Part shown: positions 50,560 to 58,686 of the stretch, piece after piece
Layout of the letters: every line of letters begins with the position of its first letter
Numbering within the stretch: the first letter of the stretch is position 1
NCBI GenBank assembly: GCA_963742535.1
Contig: CAVUMC010000002.1
Coordinates: 992,001-1,056,000 of the forward strand
Direction: 5' to 3'
Source of the DNA: VRUE01 sp963742535
Lineage (GTDB): Bacteria; Actinomycetota; Thermoleophilia; Solirubrobacterales; 70-9
DNA: 64,000 nt
The notes under the pieces: model-generated
Told to the model about the DNA's origin: nothing
What the model saw: the letters and a program-made list of their open reading frames with translations, nothing else
The model's database searches: none
Made by a program: the position numbers and the translations under genes

Positions 50560-52451
50560 GGTGGGAAAAAGTAGGAGGCAGGCACAGTCTCGACCTCGAC
50601 TCGGGCCGGCGCGGGATGGATCGCCTCGCTCAGGTCCGCCACCGATGTCCTCTGTGCGCGCAGCCAAAGCTCGGCCGTGAGCAAGCGCCAGACCAGCGTC
50701 ATCCAGGTCAGCGACGCGCTGCTGCGCAGCTGGTCCGAGTCGAGCAGCTGCGCCCGCATCCCCGCCAGATCGATGTAGGCGCCGAGCTCGGCAGCGGGGT
50801 CGGCAAGGACGGTCCGCACCGCCTTATCGCCGGCCAGGCCGTCGACGATGAGGGCGTCGAACCAGGCCTTCTCGGGCCGCAGCCGCACCGAGTCGGGCAG
50901 CAATCCCGCCAGGCTCTCGCGCAGCAGCGGCCGGCTGTAGCGGCGGTCGAAGGTGGCCTCGGGCGGCTGGCGCAGGGCGAGCTCAACCAGGTCGAGGTCG
51001 AGCAGGGGCAGGCGCAGCTCCAACCCGGCCGTAACGCCGAGGCGAGCGTGGTTCTCAAAGACGCCGTTGGCCTCGACCGCGCGCGAGACCGCGTCCGCGG
51101 TGAAGGCCCACCAGCGCGGGCCGTCCAGTCGCTTCCAGGCCAGCGGGTCGCTGGAGCGAGCCAGCGCTCGCTTGGTGCCCGGCCGCAGCCAGCCCGGCAG
51201 CTCACGGCTTGCCTGGGCTCTCTCCAGCGGCCGATGGGCGCGGTAGGGGAGCGCGCCGGCGAGGGCCAGCGAGCGGATCACCGTGGCGACCTCGCGGCGA
51301 GGCACGTGGCGACCGCCACCCGGCAGTCCGTAGGCAAGGCGCAGCGTCCGCAGCGGGTGACCGGCGCGCAGCCGATCGGCCAGCAGGTAGGAGCAGGGGC
51401 CGAACAGCTCGTCCCCCCCGGTCCCGTCCAGCATCGTGCCCACCCCGTCCGCCTGCGCCGCGCGCACCAGCGGCAGCGTCCAGAACTCGCCCCAGCCGAG
51501 CAGCGGCATCTGCCAGGTCTCGAGGTGGGTCAGCGCCGCGGCGAGGAGACCGCCCGGCAAGGCCTTCGCGGTTGCCCCGGGCAGGCTCAGCGTCCGCCGC
51601 AACTCGTCGATCAGCTCGGACTCGTCGACGCTCGGATGCTCGGGGAAGGTGCCTGAGTAGGCGTAGACGCGCCCCGGCGCCCGCGCCGTCCCGAGCGCCG
51701 CCAGCGAGGAGGAGTCGAGGCCGCCGCTCATCAGCACCCCGGTGCGACCGGCCGAATCCATCTGGCGGGCGACGGCGCCTTCGAGTGCGCCGCGCAGCTC
51801 GGCGACGACCTCCTCGCGCTCACCGGCGAGCGGCTGCTCGAAGCGCGGCTGCCAGTAGCGCGCCTCGCCGACGCCGGCCTTGCCGAGCAGCAACATCCGC
51901 CCGGGCAGCAGCCGCTCGATGCCCGCAAACAAAGTTCCCGGGCCTTGGCGGGCGCTCGCAGCCAACCAGTGGGCGAGGCCCTCCGGGTCCGGGCCGGGGC
52001 GCCGCGGCAACAGGGCCAACAGGTTGCGGATCTCGCTGGCGAAGAAAACGGCGCCGTCGCGGCGGTGCAGAAAGAGCGGTCGCAGGCCGAGCTGGTCGCG
52101 GGCGATCAGGCCCTCCTCCTTCGCCGCGTCCCAGATCACCAGGGTGAAGTCGCCGCGCAGGCGGCGCACCGTCTCCCTGCCCCAGCGCCGGTAGGCAGCG
52201 GCCAACAGTGCCTCGACGGGGACGTCCGCCCCCGGATCGCCCAGCTCGGCAGCGATCTGCGCGGCGTTGTCGAGATTGCCGTTGAGCAGGCAGAGCAGGT
52301 CGTCCGCCGTCGCCGGGGCTGGGCCGCCGCAGGCGAGGCGCAGCGCCCCTCGCTCGAGCAGCCGCGCCGGCTCAGGCGAGAGGGCGGCGCTGAGGTCGGG
52401 GATCGCGAGGCGCCCACCCGGATCGAAAGACCCGACGAAGGGACGCCTCAC
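50556..52451 (-). CDS. Lasso peptide macrocyclase (asparagine-synthetase-like)
   Basis: The 631-residue protein has an N-terminal glutamine-amidotransferase-like domain and a C-terminal synthetase domain with the pyrophosphatase loop S-G-G-L-D-S-S at about 240. The catalytic Cys2 of true asparagine synthetases is absent (the protein starts M-R-R-P-F), as expected for lasso cyclases, which adenylate the ring Asp and close the lactam. It overlaps the kinase-like gene by four bases and is followed by the precursor. Confidence 0.92.
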   Translation of the reverse strand: MRRPFVGSFDPGGRLAIPDLSAALSPEPARLLERGALRLACGGPAPATADDLLCLLNGNLDNAAQIAAELGDPGADVPVEALLAAAYRRWGRETVRRLRGDFTLVIWDAAKEEGLIARDQLGLRPLFLHRRDGAVFFASEIRNLLALLPRRPGPDPEGLAHWLAASARQGPGTLFAGIERLLPGRMLLLGKAGVGEARYWQPRFEQPLAGEREEVVAELRGALEGAVARQMDSAGRTGVLMSGGLDSSSLAALGTARAPGRVYAYSGTFPEHPSVDESELIDELRRTLSLPGATAKALPGGLLAAALTHLETWQMPLLGWGEFWTLPLVRAAQADGVGTMLDGTGGDELFGPCSYLLADRLRAGHPLRTLRLAYGLPGGGRHVPRREVATVIRSLALAGALPYRAHRPLERAQASRELPGWLRPGTKRALARSSDPLAWKRLDGPRWWAFTADAVSRAVEANGVFENHARLGVTAGLELRLPLLDLDLVELALRQPPEATFDRRYSRPLLRESLAGLLPDSVRLRPEKAWFDALIVDGLAGDKAVRTVLADPAAELGAYIDLAGMRAQLLDSDQLRSSASLTWMTLVWRLLTAELWLRAQRTSVADLSEAIHPAPARVEVETVPASYFFPP

Positions 52452-53329
52452 GAAACCAGCCCGATCCGCTCCCGTACCGCCGCGCCAAGCTGACCGGCGT
52501 CGACCGCTGGACCGACCCGAACACGCTCGACCGTGCCCGCCGCGGCACGTGCACAGACGTCGAGCAGGCGGGCCAGCCGGGCGGGATCGGCGAGCACGAG
52601 GTTGAAGGTAGAGGCAAGCAGCTCCGGCGCTTCGACCGTCGGCTCGAAGCTTGGCTCTGGCGGCCCCTCAGGACCGCGTCCGAGCAGGAACACGCGGCGC
52701 AGCGGCGCCGGGGCGAGGCGCGGAGAGACCCGCTCGATCGTCTCACCCTCGTCACGGACGACTCCGGCGACCGGCGCCCCGGGATGGACGAGCAGCTCCT
52801 CGCCGAGCTCGAGCGCAATCACGTCGTCGGCGAGGAACTCGGCGCCGTGACGACAGAGGTCGAGCGCCAGCGAGGTCTTGCCGGAGCCGGAGAGGCCGGC
52901 GAAGGCGATCGCGCCGTCATCAACTGCGACGGCGCTGGCGTGCAGCACCTCAAGGCCCTGCAGCACCGCCGCGAAGGGCAGCGCCTGGGCGATCAACAGC
53001 CGCTGCCACGAAGCAAGGCCGCCTTCGCCCGGCGTGCCTCCTAGCCGGCGACCGTCGGCGCTGAGGACGTGGGTGCCGTAGGCAGGTCCCCAGATCCGGT
53101 AGCCGTGCTCGGCGCTGCGCTCGATCTGGAAGTTGACCCCACCGTCGTCAGGCAGCCGTTGGTCGGAGATCAGCTCCCCGCCGCCGGGCCAAAGCCCGTC
53201 GCTGGAGTCCGTGAGGGCGATCTCCAACGGCCGGCCGGAGGGCTCCACCGCCGCGCCGGCAAGGTAAGGCAGGTCGCGGTCGGCGTCGATGTCCAGCCCG
53301 AACACGGTGGCGCGCGTGCCGCCCGTCAC
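52448..53329 (-). CDS. HPr-kinase-like protein of the lasso cluster (first copy)
   Basis: The 293-residue protein has an HPrK/P-like C-terminal domain with Walker A (G-L-S-G-S-G-K-T, Lys151) and a following A-D-D-V-I segment. In other lasso clusters such kinases phosphorylate a serine near the peptide's C-terminus. Here the core has serines at precursor positions 46, 50 and 58. It overlaps both neighbours by four bases, so it is made with cyclase and protease. Confidence 0.85.
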   Translation of the reverse strand: MTGGTRATVFGLDIDADRDLPYLAGAAVEPSGRPLEIALTDSSDGLWPGGGELISDQRLPDDGGVNFQIERSAEHGYRIWGPAYGTHVLSADGRRLGGTPGEGGLASWQRLLIAQALPFAAVLQGLEVLHASAVAVDDGAIAFAGLSGSGKTSLALDLCRHGAEFLADDVIALELGEELLVHPGAPVAGVVRDEGETIERVSPRLAPAPLRRVFLLGRGPEGPPEPSFEPTVEAPELLASTFNLVLADPARLARLLDVCARAAAGTVERVRVGPAVDAGQLGAAVRERIGLVS

Positions 53330-53730
53330 AGCTCGACGAGGCGTCCGAACGAGTCGTCGCCGGGCGGCAGCACCGGCTGGCCCTCGTGCTCGATCCAGGC
53401 GTGGGCGAGAAAGTCAGGTTCGGTGCGGGTGCCGATCACGAGCTTGGCCGAGATGCCCCGCTTGGCCAGCAGCTGCAGCAGCACCAGCGAGCGTCGCAGG
53501 CAGCGAGTGTCCCCGGGGAGCAGGCGCAGCGCCCGGCCGACGATATGGCCGAGGTGCTTCGCTTCGCGCAGGCTCTCGGCATCGTCAGCGGGCGCCGGCC
53601 CGCGGCCGCGCAGGCGCTCGACGACGACTTCGATCGGCGCCCGGCGCAACTCCCACCAGGCCCTTAGGTAAGCGGCGATGATCTCCGCCACGAGCCGGCC
53701 GCGGCGCAGCTCAGCCCGCATCCCCGTCAT
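53326..53730 (-). CDS. Lasso peptide biosynthesis B2 protein (transglutaminase-like protease)
   Basis: The 134-residue protein matches the B2 family: helices first, then the catalytic cysteine in T-R-C-L-R-R-S (Cys77) and histidine in A-H-A-W-I-E (His110). It cuts the leader from the precursor together with the PqqD-like B1 protein. ATG at 53730 or 53721 can start it; both overlap the end of the PqqD gene. Confidence 0.92.
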   Translation of the reverse strand: MTGMRAELRRGRLVAEIIAAYLRAWWELRRAPIEVVVERLRGRGPAPADDAESLREAKHLGHIVGRALRLLPGDTRCLRRSLVLLQLLAKRGISAKLVIGTRTEPDFLAHAWIEHEGQPVLPPGDDSFGRLVEL

Positions 53731-54028
53731 CGATCTCGATCAGCCCGCGCTCGATCAGGGCATCGCAGAGGTCGCAGATGTCGCGCTCGGTGGCCTCCGC
53801 GGGCTGGTCGTATTCCGCGGCGACCGCAACAGCCGCGGCGCGCACGGAACCGTGCTCGGCAAGGACAGCCAGCATCCGCCCGGCGGTCGGGTTGAGGCCG
53901 TGGTACTTCCCGGTCTGCAGGTTGAGCACGACTGTCTCCGAGGGAAAGCTGCGGTGGACGACGTGCTGGGGGACCTTCACGGTCGCATCAAGCAGGGCCA
54001 GGCCCTCGGGTCTTGCGTCTTGGCTCAA
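53711..54028 (-). CDS. PqqD-like lasso leader-recognition protein (B1/RRE)
   Basis: TTG 54028 with upstream AGGGA gives 105 residues. The sequence has the PqqD/RRE fold signs: a strand segment with V-V-L-N-L-Q-T-G-K-Y-H-G-L-N, then A-G-R-M-L and a helical end with L-I-E-R-G-L-I. It binds the leader peptide and brings the precursor to B2. The frame is open far upstream across the permease gene, but that part is not coding. Confidence 0.88.
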   Translation of the reverse strand: MSQDARPEGLALLDATVKVPQHVVHRSFPSETVVLNLQTGKYHGLNPTAGRMLAVLAEHGSVRAAAVAVAAEYDQPAEATERDICDLCDALIERGLIEIDDGDAG

Positions 54029-54048
54029 GTCGGTTTCCCTTCGCAAGG

Positions 54049-54858
54049 TCAGTACTCGATGATCGTGCCCCGGCGCTGGCCGTAGCGGATGGCTTCGCGC
54101 AGGGCAAAGAGTGAGAGGGGAACGAGCACCATCGCGAAGCCTGCCAGCTTCGCCACCGTGGTCAGGGTTGAGTTGGCCTGTGGGCTGTCGGTCAGCAGGT
54201 GCCGCAGCAGTTCGGTCGCCGGAGTGAAGGGCTGTACTTCGGAGAACCTCTGCACCCAGCCCGGGAGCAATTCGACTGGGAAGTAGAGCCCGCCGACAAT
54301 CGAGACGAGGGCGATAAACCAGCTGGTGCCGACGTTGCCCTGCTTGGTGGCGACCGTCACCGCGGCGAAGAAGAGCCCGAAGGGGATGAAGGAGAGCAGC
54401 GCCAGCGCCATCGCCGGCACGGCGTAGGGGACGGTCGCCCAGTGCAGTTCCAACCCGAAGAGGACGACGCCGACGCCGAGCGTGGTCGCGGCGAGGATGA
54501 AGGCGAAGAGCAGCGGGAAGAGGGTCATCGCGACCATCCCCGCCACCGCCCCGAAGGGCGAGAGCAGGAAGCGTTCGAAGGTGCCGGCGATCAACTCCTG
54601 ACGGACCTGTTCGGCGATCGCGAAGCATGAGTAGAGGACGCTGACCAAGGCAATCCCAACTACGACGAAACCGAAGTATTGGTTCGGTGAGGCAAAGCCG
54701 CTGACGTTGACCAGGCGCGAGATGTAATAGAAGAGCGTCAGGCTGAAGACGGAAGTGAGCAGCTGGCTCACCATCCGCGTGCGGTAGGAGACGTAGACGT
54801 GCAGGTCGCGCCGGAAGACGGCGTAGAAGGCGGCCCCCGCCTGGCTCAGTTCACTCAT
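54049..54858 (-). CDS. ABC-2-type permease, probable lasso exporter subunit
   Basis: From ATG 54858 (ATGA overlap with the ATPase gene) the protein has 269 residues and six membrane segments in the ABC-2 layout, with the G-T-F-E-R-F-L-L-S-P segment after the second helix. With the adjacent ATPase it should export the mature peptide and give self-protection. Confidence 0.9.
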   Translation of the reverse strand: MSELSQAGAAFYAVFRRDLHVYVSYRTRMVSQLLTSVFSLTLFYYISRLVNVSGFASPNQYFGFVVVGIALVSVLYSCFAIAEQVRQELIAGTFERFLLSPFGAVAGMVAMTLFPLLFAFILAATTLGVGVVLFGLELHWATVPYAVPAMALALLSFIPFGLFFAAVTVATKQGNVGTSWFIALVSIVGGLYFPVELLPGWVQRFSEVQPFTPATELLRHLLTDSPQANSTLTTVAKLAGFAMVLVPLSLFALREAIRYGQRRGTIIEY

Positions 54859-55577
54859 GCCGCGACCAGCTTGCCCTGTTCGAGGACGAGACGGGTGTCG
54901 AACTCCTGGTCGAGGTGCTCGCCGGTGGGCGAGCACCAGAGCAGTGCGCCATGGCGAGCCATCAGCCCTTCGATCGCCCGTTCGAGCACCACCCCGCCCT
55001 CGGCGTCGAGGCTGGTCAGGGGCTCGTCGAGGAGCACGGTTTCGGGTTCGGGCAGGAAGGTCATCGCGATCCGCAGCCGCTGGCGCTGCCCCATCGACAT
55101 CCGGTCGACCCGATGTTCGGCCAGGTCGCCGAGGTCGAATTCCTCGATCGCGCGCTCGGTCCGCGGCTTGACTTCGCCGCGCTCGACCAACGCGATCCGG
55201 GCCCAGAATTCGAGCTGGTGGCGGACGGTGAGGCGAGCATAGAGACCGCGGTCGCCAGCGGGCAGGAAGGAGAGGAGGCGCTGGTAGCGGCGGTGGCGCT
55301 CACGAGCAGTGAACCCCCAGACCTCGGCTCGGCCCTCGTCGGGATCGATCAAGCCGGCGGCGATCCGCAGCAGCGTCGTCTTGCCGACCCCGTTGCGACC
55401 GCCGATCCAGGTCTTGGTCCCGAGGTCGAGCCGCAGGTCGAGCTTGTCGAGGACGGGCGGCCGGTCCGCGGCCCAGCGCTTGCTGACCGCGCGCAGGGCG
55501 AGCGGCACGGAGTCGGGGGTGGCGGCGGGCGTCGAGTCCCGTTGCCGCTCCGCTGTCGTCACCAGGCCCGCGCTCAT
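54855..55577 (-). CDS. ABC transporter ATP-binding protein, probable lasso exporter
   Basis: The 240-residue protein has Walker A (G-G-R-N-G-V-G-K-T-T), Walker B (V-L-L-D-E-P) and a signature reading R-M-S-M-G-Q-R-Q-R in place of L-S-G-G-Q. That variant is known in ABC-2 exporters. It overlaps the second kinase-like gene by four bases and the permease by four. Confidence 0.9.
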   Translation of the reverse strand: MSAGLVTTAERQRDSTPAATPDSVPLALRAVSKRWAADRPPVLDKLDLRLDLGTKTWIGGRNGVGKTTLLRIAAGLIDPDEGRAEVWGFTARERHRRYQRLLSFLPAGDRGLYARLTVRHQLEFWARIALVERGEVKPRTERAIEEFDLGDLAEHRVDRMSMGQRQRLRIAMTFLPEPETVLLDEPLTSLDAEGGVVLERAIEGLMARHGALLWCSPTGEHLDQEFDTRLVLEQGKLVAA

Positions 55578-56521
55578 GCCGCAGCCCCGGCCCTCGCCGG
55601 CGGGAGACTGGCGAGCTCCCGTTCGAGGAGGTCGGCAAGCGCGGCCGGCCCGTCGCCCTCGCCGCCGGTCAACCGCAGCAGCGCGGTCGACTCGACCAGA
55701 TCCGAGTAGAGGGCGAAGCGACTCGCCTCGCGCCCCGGCTCGTCGTCGGGCAGACCGAGCATGTGCGGAGCAAGGGTGAGCGGTGAGGCGGCAAGCGGGG
55801 ACACCCCGAGCGGCATGCCCCCCTCCCGCTCCAGCAAGGCGATCGCGGCCACCCGGCTCACTTTACGGGACGCCTTGCGCACGCTAATCCAGCGCTCGTC
55901 GCCAAATTCGGCGAGCACCTCGCCGAGCCATCGGGTCTCGCTTTCGCCACCGAGATTGGTGTGCGGGCTGCCCGGGTGGGCAAGCACGTTGCCGTCGCGA
56001 CGGCTGAGCAGCAGCACGTCATCGGCGAACAGAGACGCTCCCCGCCGCATCAACTCTGTTGCAAGGCTGGACTTGCCGGTGCCACTGGGGGCGGCGATCG
56101 CGACCACGCCGAGTGGCGTCTCCACTGCCGCCGCGTGCACCGCCTCGCAGCCGAAGGCGAGGGCAAGGTTGGGCAGCACCCGACTGAACAACACGCGCTG
56201 CCAGGAGAGCGCCGCCGGCTCGAGCGGAGCGCAGGCGAGCTGCGGTCGCGAAGGGTCGAAGAGGAACTTGGCGCCGCCGCTGTAGTCGAAGAGCAGGTCG
56301 TCGGCGTCGCCCCAGGCAATCGTCAGCTCGTGCCCGTCGCCGAGCGTGCCGCGCCACGGGCCCGCCGAGCGCGACCCACTCCAGGCCGCGTCAAGCTCCG
56401 CCGGTGCGACCAGGTTGAGGTCGAGCGGGAGCGAGCCTTCCTCGGCTTCGCCCGCCGTCATACCAGGCAGTGGGAACGACGAACGAAGCGCTAGTCCGAA
56501 GGCGGAATAGCACCTGTCCAT
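55574..56521 (-). CDS. HPr-kinase-like protein of the lasso cluster (second copy)
   Basis: The 315-residue protein has the same layout as the copy at 52448: a beta-rich front part, then an HPrK-like domain with Walker A (A-P-S-G-T-G-K-S, Lys150) and a F-A-D-D-V-L segment. Front parts of the two copies are distantly alike (both have W-Q-R-x-L before the kinase domain). It heads the four-base-overlapping operon. Substrate unknown; the precursor peptide is the first candidate. Confidence 0.82.
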   Translation of the reverse strand: MDRCYSAFGLALRSSFPLPGMTAGEAEEGSLPLDLNLVAPAELDAAWSGSRSAGPWRGTLGDGHELTIAWGDADDLLFDYSGGAKFLFDPSRPQLACAPLEPAALSWQRVLFSRVLPNLALAFGCEAVHAAAVETPLGVVAIAAPSGTGKSSLATELMRRGASLFADDVLLLSRRDGNVLAHPGSPHTNLGGESETRWLGEVLAEFGDERWISVRKASRKVSRVAAIALLEREGGMPLGVSPLAASPLTLAPHMLGLPDDEPGREASRFALYSDLVESTALLRLTGGEGDGPAALADLLERELASLPPARAGAAA

Positions 56522-56531
56522 GCCTACGTAA

Positions 56532-56867
56532 CTAGATGTGCACAGGAATTCTTGCGGTTTTGTAAACGGCCTCGGCGCCGAGATAGAGGAAGACGGCGTG
56601 CGTCAACAGCTGCTCGATCGTCAGCTCTTGCCGGCGCGCCTCGACTTCGAGCAACCGGCGCTTGCGGGAATCGACGTCGATGTCGATCTCGACCTGCGCC
56701 TCGGCAACGGCACGCCCAAACCAGAAGATCGGCATCGGTAGATCCTGGGTATCCGACTCGATGCGATCCGCGTAGCGGTCGAGCGCAGCCTCGACCGTTG
56801 CATCGACGTCTTCCCCAAAACGGGCTTCGATGCATGAACAGGCGAATGTGCCAAGCGATACCCGCAC
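56532..56867 (-). CDS. Hypothetical protein upstream of the lasso operon
   Basis: The 111-residue protein has an N-terminal part with two cysteines, a central D-I-D-V-D strand and a C-terminal segment (E-A-R-R-Q-E-L-T-I-E-Q-L-L-T-H-A) that resembles a ribbon-helix-helix or other small DNA-binding helix pair. I recognise no family with certainty. It lies ten bases before the second kinase-like gene in the same direction, so it is likely the first gene of the lasso transcript. Confidence 0.6.
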   Translation of the reverse strand: MRVSLGTFACSCIEARFGEDVDATVEAALDRYADRIESDTQDLPMPIFWFGRAVAEAQVEIDIDVDSRKRRLLEVEARRQELTIEQLLTHAVFLYLGAEAVYKTARIPVHI

Positions 56868-57064
56868 GTCTCTCCAATCCTGAAACCCCGCCCGGGCGGC
56901 AAAGGTTTTGCGGCGCTCGAAAATCTCCTCCTTAAGTCCACCCTACCGATAAGCAACAATTTTTTCCGAGCATTCATGGACGGACGTTTTCCATCCTTCG
57001 GAGCAGGGGTTTTCTGTCCGGGGACGGAGTCGTGACTAAGTGGCAACGAAGTGGTGAGGTGGCG

Positions 57065-57694
57065 CTATTTAGCGACTACCGGCGCGGAGCCAAGATCCTC
57101 GAGCGTGGCCTGCATGCTGCGCCTGCCCCGATGGTGAAGACCGTCGATCGAGCTTTCGCTCTTGCCAAGCACCGCGGCGATCTCGGGCGGCGAGAAGCCG
57201 CGGATGTGGCGCAGGATGAGGACGTTGCGCTGCTCTTCGGGCAGTTGTTCGAGCGCCCAGCGGAGGTCCTTACGGCGCTCGTCGCCGACCTGGCGATGAT
57301 CGCTCGCCTGCGGCGAGACCTCCTCGTAGGGGATCGCGCGCCGATTCTTCATCTGGTCCAGGGCGAGGTTGCGCGCCACGCGCAGAACCCAAGCGACGAA
57401 GGGGATGTCCGGCCGCGGCTCGTAAGTGCGGAGGACGGTGACCAGCTTGAGGAAGACACTCTGGGTGATGTCTTCCGCTTCGTGATGGTCCTTGACCAGG
57501 CTGTTGACGTAGCGGAAGACGTCGTCGCCAAAGCGCACGTAGAGGAAGTAGAGCCCCTCCATATCGCCGTCGCGGGCGCGTTCGATCGCCGCGTTGATCA
57601 GCCTGCGATCGGTGGCAGCATCGGGCTTGCCGCCCGCTGCGACTGCGGTTTTACCATCGCCGGATCGCGGCGCGGTGGTTCCCATGCCAGACAT
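57065..57694 (-). CDS. RNA polymerase sigma factor, sigma-70 family (ECF-like)
   Basis: The 209-residue protein has a region 2 (R-Y-V-N-S-L-V-x-D-H-H-E-A-E-D-I-T-Q-S-V-F) and region 4 (L-P-E-E-Q-R-N-V-L-I-L-R-H-I-R-G-F-S), with no region 1 or 3. About 35 unstructured residues precede it. ATG 57694 follows GGGAGAGGAG. No anti-sigma gene is next to it. It is divergent from a secreted protein gene and lies upstream of the lasso operon, either of which it could control. Confidence 0.92.
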   Translation of the reverse strand: MSGMGTTAPRSGDGKTAVAAGGKPDAATDRRLINAAIERARDGDMEGLYFLYVRFGDDVFRYVNSLVKDHHEAEDITQSVFLKLVTVLRTYEPRPDIPFVAWVLRVARNLALDQMKNRRAIPYEEVSPQASDHRQVGDERRKDLRWALEQLPEEQRNVLILRHIRGFSPPEIAAVLGKSESSIDGLHHRGRRSMQATLEDLGSAPVVAK

Positions 57695-57842
57695 CTCCTC
57701 TCCCTCTCGATCGTCGCGATTACCCAATTGCGATGACCCAAGAGCAGAAGATACACATCCTTGTTAAGAACGCGAAAAAGTTTTGTCGGAATCCTGTACT
57801 CAGGCGAGCAAGAAATAGATCGCAGCCGGGGTTGTAGGGGTG

Positions 57843-58658
57843 ATGTCGCAAGGATTTCCGCAGCGCTCGCGCTTGATCAGCCCAGTGCTCGCCATCGGCG
57901 CGATCGCGATCGCGCTCCTCTTTGCCGCCACGCCGGCGCTGGGGGCATCGCCGATCGTCGGCGTCTGGTCTTTCAGCGGCGGCAAGGTCGCGATCCAGGG
58001 CAACGCGGACGGGACCTTCACCGGCACCGTCGTCTCGCAGACGCAATTCGCCGAATGCCCCCACCCGGTGGGAGAAGCGATGTGGACGGGGATCCGCCAG
58101 CAGCCCGACGGCTCTTACTGGGGCTCACACCAGTGGTTCTTCACCGGCTCGAGCTGCGTCGCCAACCCTGAACTAGGGCAGACCGCCTGGCGCGTCCTGG
58201 GCAACGAAAAGTCGCGCTTCCTGCGGGTCTGCTTCAGCGAACCCGGCAGCGGCCAGCAGCCGACGATCGCGCCCGACGGCGCCGCCGTCAACGCAACCTT
58301 CGGCTGCGCCGACTCGGCCCGGATCTCCTCACTGCCGGAACTCTCAGCGAGCAAGCTGGCCCGCTACGTACACCTGCCACGGAACAAGAAATGCATCGGC
58401 TCGAAGAAGCTGCGAGTCAGCCTCAAGGATCCGCCCAACGACCCCTTCGCGAAGATTGCAGCCACGCTGAAAAGCGGCAGTCTCAAGCGCAAGGCTTCGC
58501 TCAAGCACCACGGTCACAAGACGACTGGGGCACTCAGCCTCGTCGGCCTGCCGCGGACCAACTTCACGGTCAAGGTCAAAGCCGCCACCGTGCTTGGCAA
58601 TCACGTCTCAGTGCAGCGCAAATACCGCCTCTGCGCGGCGCCGGCAGCAGCGCACTAG
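57843..58658 (+). CDS. Secreted protein of unknown function
   Basis: The 271-residue protein has a signal peptide (Arg13 region, hydrophobic core to about residue 34, cleavage after A-L-G-A). The next ~120 residues are a beta-rich domain that starts I-V-G-V-W-S-F-S-G-G-K-V and has a few cysteines and tryptophans. The last ~110 residues are Lys-rich with beta pattern. ATG 57843 is used; GTG one codon before is also possible. It shares a 148-bp divergent region with the sigma factor gene. Confidence 0.7.
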   Translation: MSQGFPQRSRLISPVLAIGAIAIALLFAATPALGASPIVGVWSFSGGKVAIQGNADGTFTGTVVSQTQFAECPHPVGEAMWTGIRQQPDGSYWGSHQWFFTGSSCVANPELGQTAWRVLGNEKSRFLRVCFSEPGSGQQPTIAPDGAAVNATFGCADSARISSLPELSASKLARYVHLPRNKKCIGSKKLRVSLKDPPNDPFAKIAATLKSGSLKRKASLKHHGHKTTGALSLVGLPRTNFTVKVKAATVLGNHVSVQRKYRLCAAPAAAH

Positions 58659-58686
58659 CTCCGGCGCTCAGAGATAAACCGGCGCT

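Noticed and set aside
53711..54628. 305-codon version of the PqqD-like protein
   Set aside because: The first 200 codons are antisense-frame shadow of the permease; PqqD homology starts at about 54028 with a usable TTG.
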